Assembly (NCBI GenBank): GCA_030065255.1
Contig: JASJCX010000036.1
Coordinates: forward strand, 1-32,928
DNA: 32,928 nucleotides
DNA from: Calothrix sp. MO_167.B42
Lineage (GTDB): Bacteria > Cyanobacteriota > Cyanobacteriia > Cyanobacteriales > Nostocaceae
Reading direction: 5' to 3'
The translations under genes and the position numbers were made by a program. Positions 1-8,432 of this stretch are shown here, piece after piece (position 1 is the first letter of the stretch; every line of letters starts with the position of its first letter). Under the pieces are notes generated by a model. The model was given only the letters and a program-made list of their open reading frames with translations, ran no database searches and was not told where the DNA came from.

Positions 1-156
1 AACAATGATTTTGAACCGACCCCGAACGGCATCGAGATTATTCTCATTTCTAGTTCCGTTCATGCAGACGTTGTTCTTCCGATCAACGTCTGCATGAACG
101 GAACTAGAAATGAGAATAATCTCGATGCCGTTCGGGGTCGGTTCAAAATCATTGTT
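1..156. repeat. Perfect 73-bp inverted repeat (fold-back) at the window edge
   Basis: Bases 1-73 are the exact reverse complement of 84-156, with a 10-base spacer at 74-83. The left arm begins exactly at base 1. The right arm runs smoothly into the start of a minus-strand gene (start codon 289-291). Read on the plus strand, the left arm plus spacer continues the same protein as VHADVVLPI, which is what that family has next. On the minus strand the reading after the right arm becomes HADVDRKN, which does not fit. The simplest inference is that bases 1-83 are an inverted copy joined at a contig end by a library or assembly fold-back, not a native palindrome. Confidence 0.9.
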
Positions 157-291
157 GACTGGAATCAAACCAATTAGAACAATTACCAGGTATAGGGTAA
201 TGACTAGCAAAACGGTACGGACGAAGCGTGTCAAGCCGCGAATGCATCTACGGCTCCCGCGAACACAGCTTGGTGCGATCTTGAGTCTCAT
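84..291 (-). CDS. TIGR02117/DUF2459-like protein, N-terminal part, cut by the fold-back
   Basis: The ATG at 289-291 opens a minus-strand frame of about 69 codons that starts MRLKIAPSC. It has a basic stretch, one hydrophobic segment (about residues 26-46, VLLVITLYLVIVLIGLIPV) and then NNDFEPTPNGIEIILISSSVHADVV. A membrane anchor followed by an IPVN segment and GIEI-x-LIS-x-x-VH-x-D is what I recall for the TIGR02117 (DUF2459) family of membrane-anchored proteins of unclear function. The rest of the gene is missing because the inverted repeat begins at 84. Only the N-terminal fifth to third can be seen, so the family call rests on one motif. No operon partner is visible; a broken PEBP gene lies upstream at 464-715. 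Confidence 0.6.
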
Positions 292-463
292 GCTTCATAA
301 CGTGGTTCACCAACAGGTTTCTAGCACTACAACGAGACTTCCATTTTCTAAACTAGATCTAATAGGGGTAGGGCGACTGATGCCGATTATGGGTGTAAGA
401 TTTAGGGGTTTTTATAAGTCTCTTAATGGCTAAAAAGTCTACAAACCACTTTGATTTGCTCCC

Positions 464-715
464 TTACTTAACCTTGTCTGCTGTAAGTCCTATCAGTTCT
501 GCTTGCGCGAGAATATGTCCTTTAATTGTAGCTTCTATCTGAGCTTTCGTTGCACCAGATTCCAGGTCTAGTTTTATATCTACAGCATAAAGTTTAAAGA
601 AATAACGGTGAGTTCCACTAGGTGGACAGGGTCCATTATATTGCACCTTTCTAAAATCATTGCTATACTCTGCCTCTGACATCACACTTGTCAATATGTG
701 ATTTGAATCACACAA
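464..715 (-). pseudogene. Truncated PEBP (YbhB/YbcL, Raf kinase inhibitor-like) protein
   Basis: The 83 codons contain the C-terminal half of a phosphatidylethanolamine-binding-protein-like domain: NDFRKVQYNGPCPPSGTHRY, then FFKLYAVDIKLDL, then GHILAQAELIGL. Family members are normally about 150-180 residues and start with a ligand-pocket half carrying a DPDAP-type motif. None of that is found upstream of 715. Residues before NDF do not look like the family, so the 5' half was lost by deletion or rearrangement and the ATG is fortuitous. Expression of a stable product is unlikely. The reading frame is otherwise intact to its stop. Confidence 0.75.
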
Positions 716-761
716 TACCCCTCGACCTGAATCCTTACGATTTTAGAATAGTTGGACATGC

Positions 762-795
762 AGATCCCCGACTTCTCGGAAGAAGTTGGGGATCT
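762..795. repeat. Dispersed palindrome, AGATCCCCGACTTCT family, copy 1
   Basis: A 15-bp stem (762-776 with 781-795, one G-T wobble) closes a 4-base loop. The same arm recurs at 12501-12534 and 23968-24033. It lies just downstream of pstB and could also end transcription there, though no T-run follows. Confidence 0.85.
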
Positions 796-890
796 ATAAA
801 GAGCTATACTAATAATATTATTCTGTGTCCTATAGCCGATAATATCTAGAGGGTAAAAATAAAAAATATTTAGAATTAAACAATAATAAC

Positions 891-1691
891 TTACCCAAAG
901 CGCCCAGAAATATAATCGCGGGTACGTTCATCTAAAGCTTTACTAAATATTTGGGTAGTAGCTCCAAATTCCACCATTTGCCCGACTCTACTTTCATCAG
1001 TATTAAAGAAAGCAGTGAAGTCGGAAATGCGTGCAGCTTGTTGCATATTATGGGTGACAATCACAATAGTTAAATTGTTTCTCAGAGTATGAATTAGTTG
1101 CTCAATTTTATTAGTAGCAATGGGATCGAGAGCAGAACAAGGCTCATCCATTAACAATACTTTGGGTTTAACTGCTAAAGCACGGGCAATACAAAGTCGC
1201 TGTTGTTGCCCTCCAGAAAGTCCCAAAGCAGATGTATGTAACTTATCTTTAACTTCATCCCAAAGAGCCGCACTTTTGATAGCAGACTCAACAATTTCAT
1301 CAATTTCTGTTCTTGGCCGCCATCCAGCTATTCTCACCCCATAGGCAACATTATCATAAATACTCATGGGGAATAAATTTGGTTTTTGGAATACCATACC
1401 AATCTGGCGACGTAACCTATTTAAGTTAACTCGACGTTCGTATATGTTCTGACCAAAAAACTCAACTTTCCCTTCTACTTTTACCTCTGTTTCCAATTCA
1501 CTAATCCGATTTAAAGATTTAATGAAAGTAGATTTACCACAACCACTAGGTCCAATAATAGCCGTAATATTATTTTTGCAAATATCTATGGATACTCCTA
1601 CTAATACCTTGACTTTACCATAGTAAAAATTGAGATTACTGACTTTAATTGCTACATTCAATTTATTCATAGTGACTGTTCTTTTGTGCAT
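891..1691 (-). CDS. pstB: Phosphate ABC transporter ATP-binding protein PstB
   Basis: This is the ATPase of the high-affinity PstSCAB phosphate importer, on the cytoplasmic face of the membrane. The 266 residues carry Walker A GPSGCGKST (47-55), Q-loop Q102, the ABC signature LSGGQQQR (158-165), Walker B VLLMDEP (178-184) and H-loop H214. The C-terminal ISGRFG is typical of PstB. Length is normal (about 260). An alternative start at Met8 (base 1670) is possible and would remove only MHKRTVT. It is the last gene of pstS-pstC-pstA-pstB, 31 bp after pstA, and no phoU follows. Confidence 0.97.
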   Translation of the reverse strand: MHKRTVTMNKLNVAIKVSNLNFYYGKVKVLVGVSIDICKNNITAIIGPSGCGKSTFIKSLNRISELETEVKVEGKVEFFGQNIYERRVNLNRLRRQIGMVFQKPNLFPMSIYDNVAYGVRIAGWRPRTEIDEIVESAIKSAALWDEVKDKLHTSALGLSGGQQQRLCIARALAVKPKVLLMDEPCSALDPIATNKIEQLIHTLRNNLTIVIVTHNMQQAARISDFTAFFNTDESRVGQMVEFGATTQIFSKALDERTRDYISGRFG

Positions 1692-1722
1692 AAAATTAGC
1701 GCAATTAAATTTTGGGTAAGGA

Positions 1723-2610
1723 TTATAATTTACTTTTATTAGTGAGAATACGGGAAGACAAACTAGTAAACAAAACTAAACAAAGCAAAACTATTGCAGC
1801 AGTCCAAGTTAATGCTGTTTTTTCTGGAGATGGCTCATTATAAAGATTAAAAATTAACACAGACATGGATGCAGTTGGACTAAATAATCCATCTGACCAA
1901 TTTAAACTAAATAAAGCTGTAAAAATGAGGGGGGCAGTTTCACCAGTAACCCTAGCAACTGCTAATAAAATACCTGTAGTTATTCCCGGTAATGCAGCAT
2001 TTAAAACAATACAAAACGTGGTTTGTATCCGCGTACCACCTAAAGCCGCAGATGCCATACGTAGACGATTAGGAATCAGTTTTAATGCTTCTTCCGTTGA
2101 CAGTACAATTACAGGTAACATAATTACTGCTAAAGCAAAGCCACCGGCAAAAGCACTAAATTGTTTAAAGGTTAAAACAATAATGCCATAGGCAAAAATG
2201 CCAACTACAATGGATGGGACTCCTGTCAAAATAGTATTAATAAAGCGAACAAATTTAACAACTGGAGAACCTTGACTAAATTCTGCTAAAAATATCCCTG
2301 TCATTACACCCACCGGAATACTTAATACAGAAGCGATCGCCACCATTGTAATAGTACCTAAAATTGCATTGGCAAAGCCATCATCAATGACTGGTAACCA
2401 AAACATTTCTAATTTAATTCCAGATATTCCTCTGGTGACAATTTCCCAAATAATTGATAGCAATGGGAATAGGGCAACCAGAGAAAAAATGAAGGCGATC
2501 GCCGTCATGCCATTATTAAATAGTAACCGCTTACCTTCTAATGGTTGACATAATTCTATTGTCAAATCATCGGTCATCTTTTCCACACTATTTGTAACAT
2601 TTCTTTCCAT
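1723..2610 (-). CDS. pstA: Phosphate ABC transporter permease PstA
   Basis: One of the two membrane subunits that form the phosphate channel. The 295 residues show a short cytoplasmic N-terminus, about six membrane segments, and the permease coupling loop near residues 205-230 with RVTGETAPLIF, the RxxGETAPL signature of PstA. Length and order fit the family. It starts at ATG 2610, 54 bp downstream of pstC, and runs into pstB after 31 bp, consistent with one transcript. Confidence 0.96.
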   Translation of the reverse strand: MERNVTNSVEKMTDDLTIELCQPLEGKRLLFNNGMTAIAFIFSLVALFPLLSIIWEIVTRGISGIKLEMFWLPVIDDGFANAILGTITMVAIASVLSIPVGVMTGIFLAEFSQGSPVVKFVRFINTILTGVPSIVVGIFAYGIIVLTFKQFSAFAGGFALAVIMLPVIVLSTEEALKLIPNRLRMASAALGGTRIQTTFCIVLNAALPGITTGILLAVARVTGETAPLIFTALFSLNWSDGLFSPTASMSVLIFNLYNEPSPEKTALTWTAAIVLLCLVLFTSLSSRILTNKSKL

Positions 2611-2666
2611 AGTTGTAGATACACATTGCTTTAGTTTTTACTTGTTTTTAGTTACTATTGATAGCT

Positions 2667-3647
2667 CTATCTCAGTGATTTTTGTTTACCACGAATTAGC
2701 TGCATAATTAATGTTGCACCAATATTCACCGATAAGGTTAAAGCAAACAGAATCAAGCCCAAATAAGTTAAAGAACCAATATGTAAATTGCTATCTGCTT
2801 CGGAAAATTCGTTAGCTAATACTGCTGGGATTGAATAACCAGCTTCAAGTAATGAAATACTAATTATTGAAGAATTCCCAATTACCATGGTGACAGCCAT
2901 AGTTTCTCCCAAAGCCCTACCTAGAGCTAACATAGCTGCACTCAAAATACCAGAAGCACCAGCAGGAATTAGAACTTTAAAAATAGCTTCCCAACGGGTA
3001 GAACCTAAAGCCATAGATCCGATTCTTAATTCTTTAGGAACTACTAATAAGACATCGCGACTGATTGCAGCCATAGTTGGCAAAATCATAATTGCTAAAA
3101 CTATTCCTGCAACTAACATACTTTGACCAAAAGGTTCAGTACTGAAAAGAGGGATGGTTTGCAAATATTGAAATAGCCATTTTTGTATGGGATTTAGCCA
3201 CGGAATTAACACATAAATTCCCCATAAGCCAATAATCACACTGGGAATAGCTGCGATTAATTCCACCAACAAAGCCATAGGCGATCGCACCCATCTCGGT
3301 AAAAAATCCTCTGTCGTGACTAAGGCTACTGCTAAACCAATGGGTACTGCCAATAATAAGGCCAAAGTACTACTAACTAAAGTTCCGTAAATATAGGGTA
3401 AAGCGCCAAAAATATCCCTGGAAACATCCCATTCTTGACTCCATAAAAACCCCAATCCAAACTTAGCGATTGCCGGATAAGCTTGCTGATAAATTACCCA
3501 AATCATCCAAAAAAGGATGGCTACTGTTACTAAAGCAAAACCATGAACCAGCCAATCAAACCCTTTTTCTAGAAAGATATTTATTCCCTTAGTAGTAGTA
3601 ATATCAATATTTCCAGAGCGAGAAACTTGTCCTGATGGATTTGTCAT
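2667..3647 (-). CDS. pstC: Phosphate ABC transporter permease PstC
   Basis: The partner permease of PstA. It has a cytoplasmic N-terminal tail of about 30 residues, six or so membrane helices, and the coupling loop LGRALGETMAVTMVIGN near residues 240-256, the PstC form of the EAA motif. I start at the ATG 3645-3647 (MTNPSGQ); a TTG two codons upstream (3653) is also open. The gene lies 91 bp downstream of pstS, a gap with a short imperfect hairpin (about 3676-3704) that could thin out the transcript after pstS, which often must be made in excess over the permeases. That last point is inference. Confidence 0.96.
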   Translation of the reverse strand: MTNPSGQVSRSGNIDITTTKGINIFLEKGFDWLVHGFALVTVAILFWMIWVIYQQAYPAIAKFGLGFLWSQEWDVSRDIFGALPYIYGTLVSSTLALLLAVPIGLAVALVTTEDFLPRWVRSPMALLVELIAAIPSVIIGLWGIYVLIPWLNPIQKWLFQYLQTIPLFSTEPFGQSMLVAGIVLAIMILPTMAAISRDVLLVVPKELRIGSMALGSTRWEAIFKVLIPAGASGILSAAMLALGRALGETMAVTMVIGNSSIISISLLEAGYSIPAVLANEFSEADSNLHIGSLTYLGLILFALTLSVNIGATLIMQLIRGKQKSLR

Positions 3648-3738
3648 ATACAAATCTGTATTAACTATAGGAAAAAGCAGGATAGCTAGAAGCTATCCTA
3701 CAAAGCGAGGAAAATTGGAAGACTTAATCACCTAATAA

Positions 3739-4767
3739 TTATTTGACATTATTGTTAACTGTCTGTATTACTTGATTTGCCACACTAGAAGGAATTCTAG
3801 TGTAATTAAGTTGAGCATTATAACTTTGACCTTCAGTTAGCACCCACTTCACCATATCCCTAACTGCTTGGGCTTTAGCTGGAGTAGGATACTTTTTATA
3901 GACCATCATCCAAGTCAGACCAACAATGGGATAGCCTTTGGAAGAATCCCCGACGAATACTCGATTATTAGGAGGGAATTTAACACTAGATAAAGCATCA
4001 TTTGCAGCCTGTAGAGTAGGAGCTACAAACTGACCGGAACTATTCTGTACCATAGCTGTTGTCAGGTTATTTTCCTTAGCATATGCTTGGGTAACATATC
4101 CAATAGCCCCTGGTGTCTGTTTTACTGTTGCTGCTACACCTGAATTACCTTTGCTTCTAAGAGTAGCCCTTGTCCACTTGGGTTTTTTACTGGTACCGAT
4201 TCTACCTTTAAAGTAACCATTGATATTACTCAGGTGATTAGTAAAAATGAAGGTAGTACCACTACCATCAGCCCGAACCACACTTCTAATAGTTGAATTA
4301 GGTAAATTTACTCCAGGATTATCTTTTTTAATTTTGGGGTCATTCCATTTAGTAATTTGACCAGAAAAAATACCTGGCAAAACTTGACGTGATAACTTAA
4401 GATTATTTACACCAGGGAGATTATAAACAACAGAAACTGCACCACCGGCTGTAGGTACAAGAATTACACCCCGGTTAACTTTAGACATTTCTGTATCGGT
4501 CATAGCTGCATCGCTACCACCAAAATCAACAGTTCCCTGGATAGTTTGCCTGATACCACAACTACTACCACAAGCTTGGTAGTTCATAGTTAATCCAGCT
4601 TTTCTCATCTGTTGGGCATATCTTTGATACAAGGGAGCCGGAAAACTTGCCCCTGCACCTGTTAAAGTTTCTGCTTGAGCAACTGAGGTCAATAGTGGAG
4701 CAAAAACAACTGCTGTAGTTATTGCTGAAGCAGTAAAGGTACGATTTAAGATGCTGGAAAAAACCAT
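3739..4767 (-). CDS. pstS: Periplasmic phosphate-binding protein PstS
   Basis: Captures phosphate in the periplasm and delivers it to PstCA. The 342 residues start with a Sec signal peptide with likely cleavage after AQA (about residue 32) and no lipobox, so it should be soluble. The mature part opens with LTGAGASFPAPLYQ (35-48). Phosphate-contacting loops GAGASFPAP, DFGGSDAAMT (81-90) and RADGSGTT (165-172) are all present. C66 and C70 could form a disulfide. It is first in the operon, about 80 bp downstream of a Pho-box array, so induction by phosphate starvation is expected. Confidence 0.96.
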   Translation of the reverse strand: MVFSSILNRTFTASAITTAVVFAPLLTSVAQAETLTGAGASFPAPLYQRYAQQMRKAGLTMNYQACGSSCGIRQTIQGTVDFGGSDAAMTDTEMSKVNRGVILVPTAGGAVSVVYNLPGVNNLKLSRQVLPGIFSGQITKWNDPKIKKDNPGVNLPNSTIRSVVRADGSGTTFIFTNHLSNINGYFKGRIGTSKKPKWTRATLRSKGNSGVAATVKQTPGAIGYVTQAYAKENNLTTAMVQNSSGQFVAPTLQAANDALSSVKFPPNNRVFVGDSSKGYPIVGLTWMMVYKKYPTPAKAQAVRDMVKWVLTEGQSYNAQLNYTRIPSSVANQVIQTVNNNVK

Positions 4768-4849
4768 ATTAACCTTTGTATTTAAGAATCAAATAAGCAC
4801 TTCAGCTACCAGTTAAAAATAAAGATATATTATTTATAGTTATGAAAAG

Positions 4850-4901
4850 TTTAACCATTATTTAAAAATAATTTAAATAATGGTTAACTCTATTATTAAC
4901 A
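4850..4901 (-). promoter_or_regulatory. Pho box array (SphR/PhoB-type) upstream of pstS
   Basis: Four TTAA cores lie at 4851, 4862, 4873 and 4884, spaced exactly 11 nt, and a fifth at 4896 is 12 nt on. In the pstS direction the octamers read GTTAACCA, TTTAAATT, TTTAAATA and GTTAAACT with 3-nt spacers. This matches the published cyanobacterial Pho box, tandem PyTTAAPyPy(T/A) octamers with 3-nt gaps. AT-rich candidates for a -10 element (TATAAATAATAT) follow at about 4826-4840. Confidence 0.8.
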
Positions 4902-5036
4902 AATAAAACTAATGTGAAAAATGATTATCCTAAATGGGAGTTACCCAGTTACTTAAGAAGATTGATTTTCTACAAAATACCTCAAAATATATTTTGAATT
5001 ATCAACATTAAACCGCAAATATTTTTGTGAAATTAC

Positions 5037-6074
5037 TTAGTAAAGTGCTGATGAAATAATAATTTTAGAGAACCACAAACTAAGTAAAATTATACCGACA
5101 ACAGCTAGAGGAGATAAAAAATCTGGAATTTGAGAAATTTGATTACATCCTGTGTATAATGTCAGGAAAAAATAAGTCATGAATAAAACCAAAAGAATCA
5201 AAATAATTTCCGAATTTGTGATTCCTAACATTGTACTTAATAGCATAAACAAGCCAGGAGCTAATAAAGAAGAACCAGCAATAAAAATATCCCCTTCCAG
5301 ACAACCAAAACCTCTAAATAGTTTTCTAATCGATATACTTGCAATGGCACAACTGATAAATTGCGTAATCCCTAAGCCGAAAATTTGAGCAACATTAAAC
5401 TTACTATATCTAACAAAAAAAGATAAACTCGATAAAGTCCGATGTACGCTAAATAATAGACAAACCACATAGAGCAAACCAAAGGCAATTCCTACTGCTA
5501 AAGCACGTTTTCTGCCTAAACTTTGGTAAAATATTGGTAGCCCCTGCACGGGATTAGTGATAAAAATCTTCAACCCTTCCAAAGTATCTTTAAAGGTATT
5601 TTGAAATTGGAAACCAGGCTCTGATGATTTTGTGGAATTATGATTATTTACCTGATAGGCTTTTGCAGGTGCCGTAGATTTGATATCTTTTGGGGGTTTT
5701 GTCGGTGGTGCTACTGCAACATCTGAGTCATCGGGAATATTTTCGGGAATAAAATCCTCAGATTCTTCCACAAAGGTTGCTAAGTTAAATTCCTCAGTCC
5801 ATAAAGCTGAACTCGAACCGACTTGACGACCATAAATCTTAACAGTTTTAATTACCTTTATACCCAAATTAGACATCCCTTTCTGGATGAACGGTAGGAT
5901 ATATTCCTGGATTGGTGGATCTAATGATTCTAAAAAAATTTGTAAGCAAGCATCTTGTAAATTAGCCTTAACAGTTATTCCCTTGGGATTGAGTTGTCGA
6001 TTAATTAGAGATGCAATTGCTTTGGGATTTCCTTGTTTGGCAAGCTCAACTATATTTGGTTCTGATGGATTCAT
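5037..6074 (-). CDS. Cyanobacterial membrane protein, conserved N-terminal domain plus five membrane helices
   Basis: Not a named gene. I start at ATG 6072-6074 because GAGG lies six bases upstream; a GTG four codons earlier is less likely. The product has about 345 residues. Residues 5-85 (VELAKQGNPKAIASLINRQL, then KGITVKANLQDACLQIFLES) form a small cytoplasmic domain that I recognise from many cyanobacterial proteins of unknown role, with a KIYGRQ motif at its end. A Pro/Lys/Asp-rich linker follows (about 105-165). Five hydrophobic segments fill the C-terminal half (about 192-210, 230-249, 263-284, 289-309, 319-341), reminiscent of Yip1-like membrane domains. It lies 122 bp downstream of the response regulator on the same strand. 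Confidence 0.7.
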   Translation of the reverse strand: MNPSEPNIVELAKQGNPKAIASLINRQLNPKGITVKANLQDACLQIFLESLDPPIQEYILPFIQKGMSNLGIKVIKTVKIYGRQVGSSSALWTEEFNLATFVEESEDFIPENIPDDSDVAVAPPTKPPKDIKSTAPAKAYQVNNHNSTKSSEPGFQFQNTFKDTLEGLKIFITNPVQGLPIFYQSLGRKRALAVGIAFGLLYVVCLLFSVHRTLSSLSFFVRYSKFNVAQIFGLGITQFISCAIASISIRKLFRGFGCLEGDIFIAGSSLLAPGLFMLLSTMLGITNSEIILILLVLFMTYFFLTLYTGCNQISQIPDFLSPLAVVGIILLSLWFSKIIISSALY

Positions 6075-6196
6075 TCCATACCTCACGGGAAAGAAAGAGC
6101 AGATGGCTTGAGCTTATAATTCCCGTATCGATATTGTGGCTAACGCCAACTGAGCTATTATTTTTCCTCCACAATATATTGGTGAAATCCCACAAG

Positions 6197-6859
6197 CTAT
6201 AACAATAGTAATTTACGCCTAACTGCTTCCATACACACAGCTACACGCGCACTAGTAGTACTATCCTCCCAACTATCAATATCCAGCTTTTCTTTCAAAC
6301 GTTGGACATAGTTTTGAGCAGTTCTTAAAGCTACATGCATTCGTTCAGCGATCGCGTGGTCTGTTAAGGAATATTGGCAGAGTAATTTCAGTGCTTCTAG
6401 TTCTTTTTCCGTCAACTTCATCTCTTGACGTAATTCCCTAGGAATCCGTAATTCACCCTTCAGAGCACTTTGAGCGCCTTCGATAAAAGCCTTACGCAGC
6501 TCCATTTTATTGACCACCACAAATCCTCCGTGGTGTTTATTGATAAAATTAACTAGGTGTATAAGGAAACTAGAATCGCTCGTATAAACCAGGATATTGA
6601 GATTGGGATACTGCTCAAAAATTTGTCTTAATAATTCTATCCCCGGTTTAGCAGACTGCTCGCCACTAATAGTACCAAACTGAAGATCCACCACCACTAA
6701 CTCTGGCATTTCCAACTTTAACCTTTCCAAGCCCTGTTCTGGGGTTTCCACACAAATACAATTAGCTGATGCTTCTACCTTTTGCAGGAAACAACAGTTG
6801 TTTTGAGCAACTTCTGGATGATCTTCAATAACTAAAAACAGGGGTGTATGGGAATGCAT
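6197..6859 (-). CDS. NarL/FixJ-type response regulator with LuxR HTH
   Basis: I choose ATG 6857-6859, which puts the receiver domain right at the N-terminus; a TTG at 6901 would add 14 residues. Receiver (about 5-125): acidic pair E12-D13, phosphoacceptor D58 in VVVDLQFG, T93 in LVYTSD, and K118 in VVVNKME. HTH (about 149-196): LTEKELEALKLLCQYSLTDH, then AIAERMHVALRTAQNYVQRL, a LuxR/GerE fold. So it should be a phosphorylation-controlled DNA-binding regulator. No histidine kinase is next to it, so its partner is unknown. The membrane protein downstream may be a target or co-transcribed. Confidence 0.85.
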   Translation of the reverse strand: MHSHTPLFLVIEDHPEVAQNNCCFLQKVEASANCICVETPEQGLERLKLEMPELVVVDLQFGTISGEQSAKPGIELLRQIFEQYPNLNILVYTSDSSFLIHLVNFINKHHGGFVVVNKMELRKAFIEGAQSALKGELRIPRELRQEMKLTEKELEALKLLCQYSLTDHAIAERMHVALRTAQNYVQRLKEKLDIDSWEDSTTSARVAVCMEAVRRKLLLL

Positions 6860-7147
6860 GAGATTGGTACTACTATTTTGGTGGGAATAAGGGACTTCCA
6901 AATAAAAAAATAACCAATCGGATTAACCCACCCCTAACCCGTCCTCGGAGGGGAACTGGAGGGGAGCAGGGGGAGCACAAGAAATAGGTCGAGTCGGTGA
7001 AATTGGTTAATTTACTTCTTGGAGTTCCCTAATACAATTTTGACATACTCCCCACGGCTTCACGTAAACTTCCTGGAAGATTGGAAGCCCTGTGACTTTA
7101 GTCCAGGGAGGAAAATCGACCCAGGCAGTTTTAACTGCCGTAAAAAT

Positions 7148-8432
7148 TTAGAATGAATAGGAGTAACCATCTTTTTTATGGGTTGCTAGACAATATTTGT
7201 GACTGATACCTGATATCCTTCCAGTTTTAGTTGCAATGTCAAAACTCCCTGTGGCACGACATAAAACACGTCCAGCATATTTCCCTACTTTTTTCCCACT
7301 GGTAACAACTGCTTTGACAATATCTCCAGTTTGAAAACTAAAATGTATTTGTTTATTTGTTCGGTGACGACTGGGGAATCCGAATTTATCAGTCCCACAC
7401 ATTTGACGAGTGCCATGACCGTTAGCTGTGATTATCAATGGGTTAACCCCTCTAATATTGAGAATTGGTGTTGATTTGCCAACACAAGCTGCATCAATCC
7501 AATGTGTCTTATCTAGTTTTTGTTGACTGCGATTGAACTTTGTTAGACCTCCTGAACCTGTTTCAACTGGTAATCCCGTGGCTTTTAAAACTTCGAGCAA
7601 TGCAAACCGGGTTGTGTTTACGGCTGCTGCATCTGCCAACGGTATTTTGACTTGCTTCAAGATTTCCTCTAATCTTGTTGGGTCTTTTTTGAGAAATTCT
7701 TTAATATCTCTAGTTCCTTTTTTGGTATTGCATTTTTCGCAACTTAAAGTCAGGTTTGATATAGAGTTACTGCCACCTTTTGATTTTGGGTGGATGTGTT
7801 CTATCTGAAAGGGAACGTCCTTTACACCACAATAAGCACATTGTCTGCCCCATTTTTCTAATAGATATTCTCTCGTTTCATAACCTGCCAAATTCCCCTG
7901 TTGATATTCCTTTCCTTTGATATCAGGTTTACGAAGTAACTGCATATCAAAACGTACTAATTCCTGGCTAATAGATTCGATTGGTGCAAATTTACGCAAC
8001 TTTATAAACCCAAGTTTTGATATTATCAATACGACTTTGTAAGCTTGGTGCTAACCATCCTTTTGGACGGGTTCTGTTTAAAAACCTTGGTTGTCTATAA
8101 CGAGTTTTTCTAGCACGTCTACTACGTCTTAATTGTCGTCTAGATGTTAAAGAATCTCTAATTGCAAAACCTCTGTGCTTTAATTGAGCAGCGAATATAA
8201 CTTCCCCATTTGAATCGTTGACCAATGCAATTCCTGTGAACTTCGCACCTGGGTCAAATTTTAACCTCAAAGGAAAAATAGAAGAATCAGGACGCGATTG
8301 TTTAAGGATAATTATAAATGGAAACCTTCTGAAAATTGCAGCTTTTTTGTTTCGCAATAATTGCCTTGCATATGCCGGATGAATTGGGTCTAATGGCTGC
8401 TTGTTTGCATTTAATACGAATACTTTGGACAT
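7148..8432 (-). pseudogene. iscB: IscB RNA-guided nuclease gene with a one-base frameshift
   Basis: IscB is the RuvC/HNH ancestor of Cas9, guided by omega-RNA. The start is ATG 8430-8432, preceded by GGAGGG. The first part (146 residues) has the PLMP domain (KVFVLNANKQPLDPIHPAYA), RuvC-I LKFDPGAKFTG (D60) and an Arg-rich bridge helix, and stops at 7992. The second frame continues with RuvC-II ISQELVRFD, an HNH domain (CAYC, IEHIHPKSKGG, LSCEKC), RuvC-III HWIDAACVG and the C-terminal domain. Removing one A of the AAA at 8001-8003 joins WVYK to LRKFAPIES. All catalytic motifs survive on both sides, so the break is recent, a sequencing error, or less likely recoded. Confidence 0.88.

Noticed and set aside
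75-84. TCTTCCGATC as proof of adapter contamination
   Set aside because: The same bases encode the expected VLPI continuation of the protein, so ten matching bases are not proof. Kept only as a possibility.
110-433. Plus-strand frame of 107 codons over the inverted repeat
   Set aside because: It runs antisense to the TIGR02117-like gene start and across the fold-back, and has no family resemblance.
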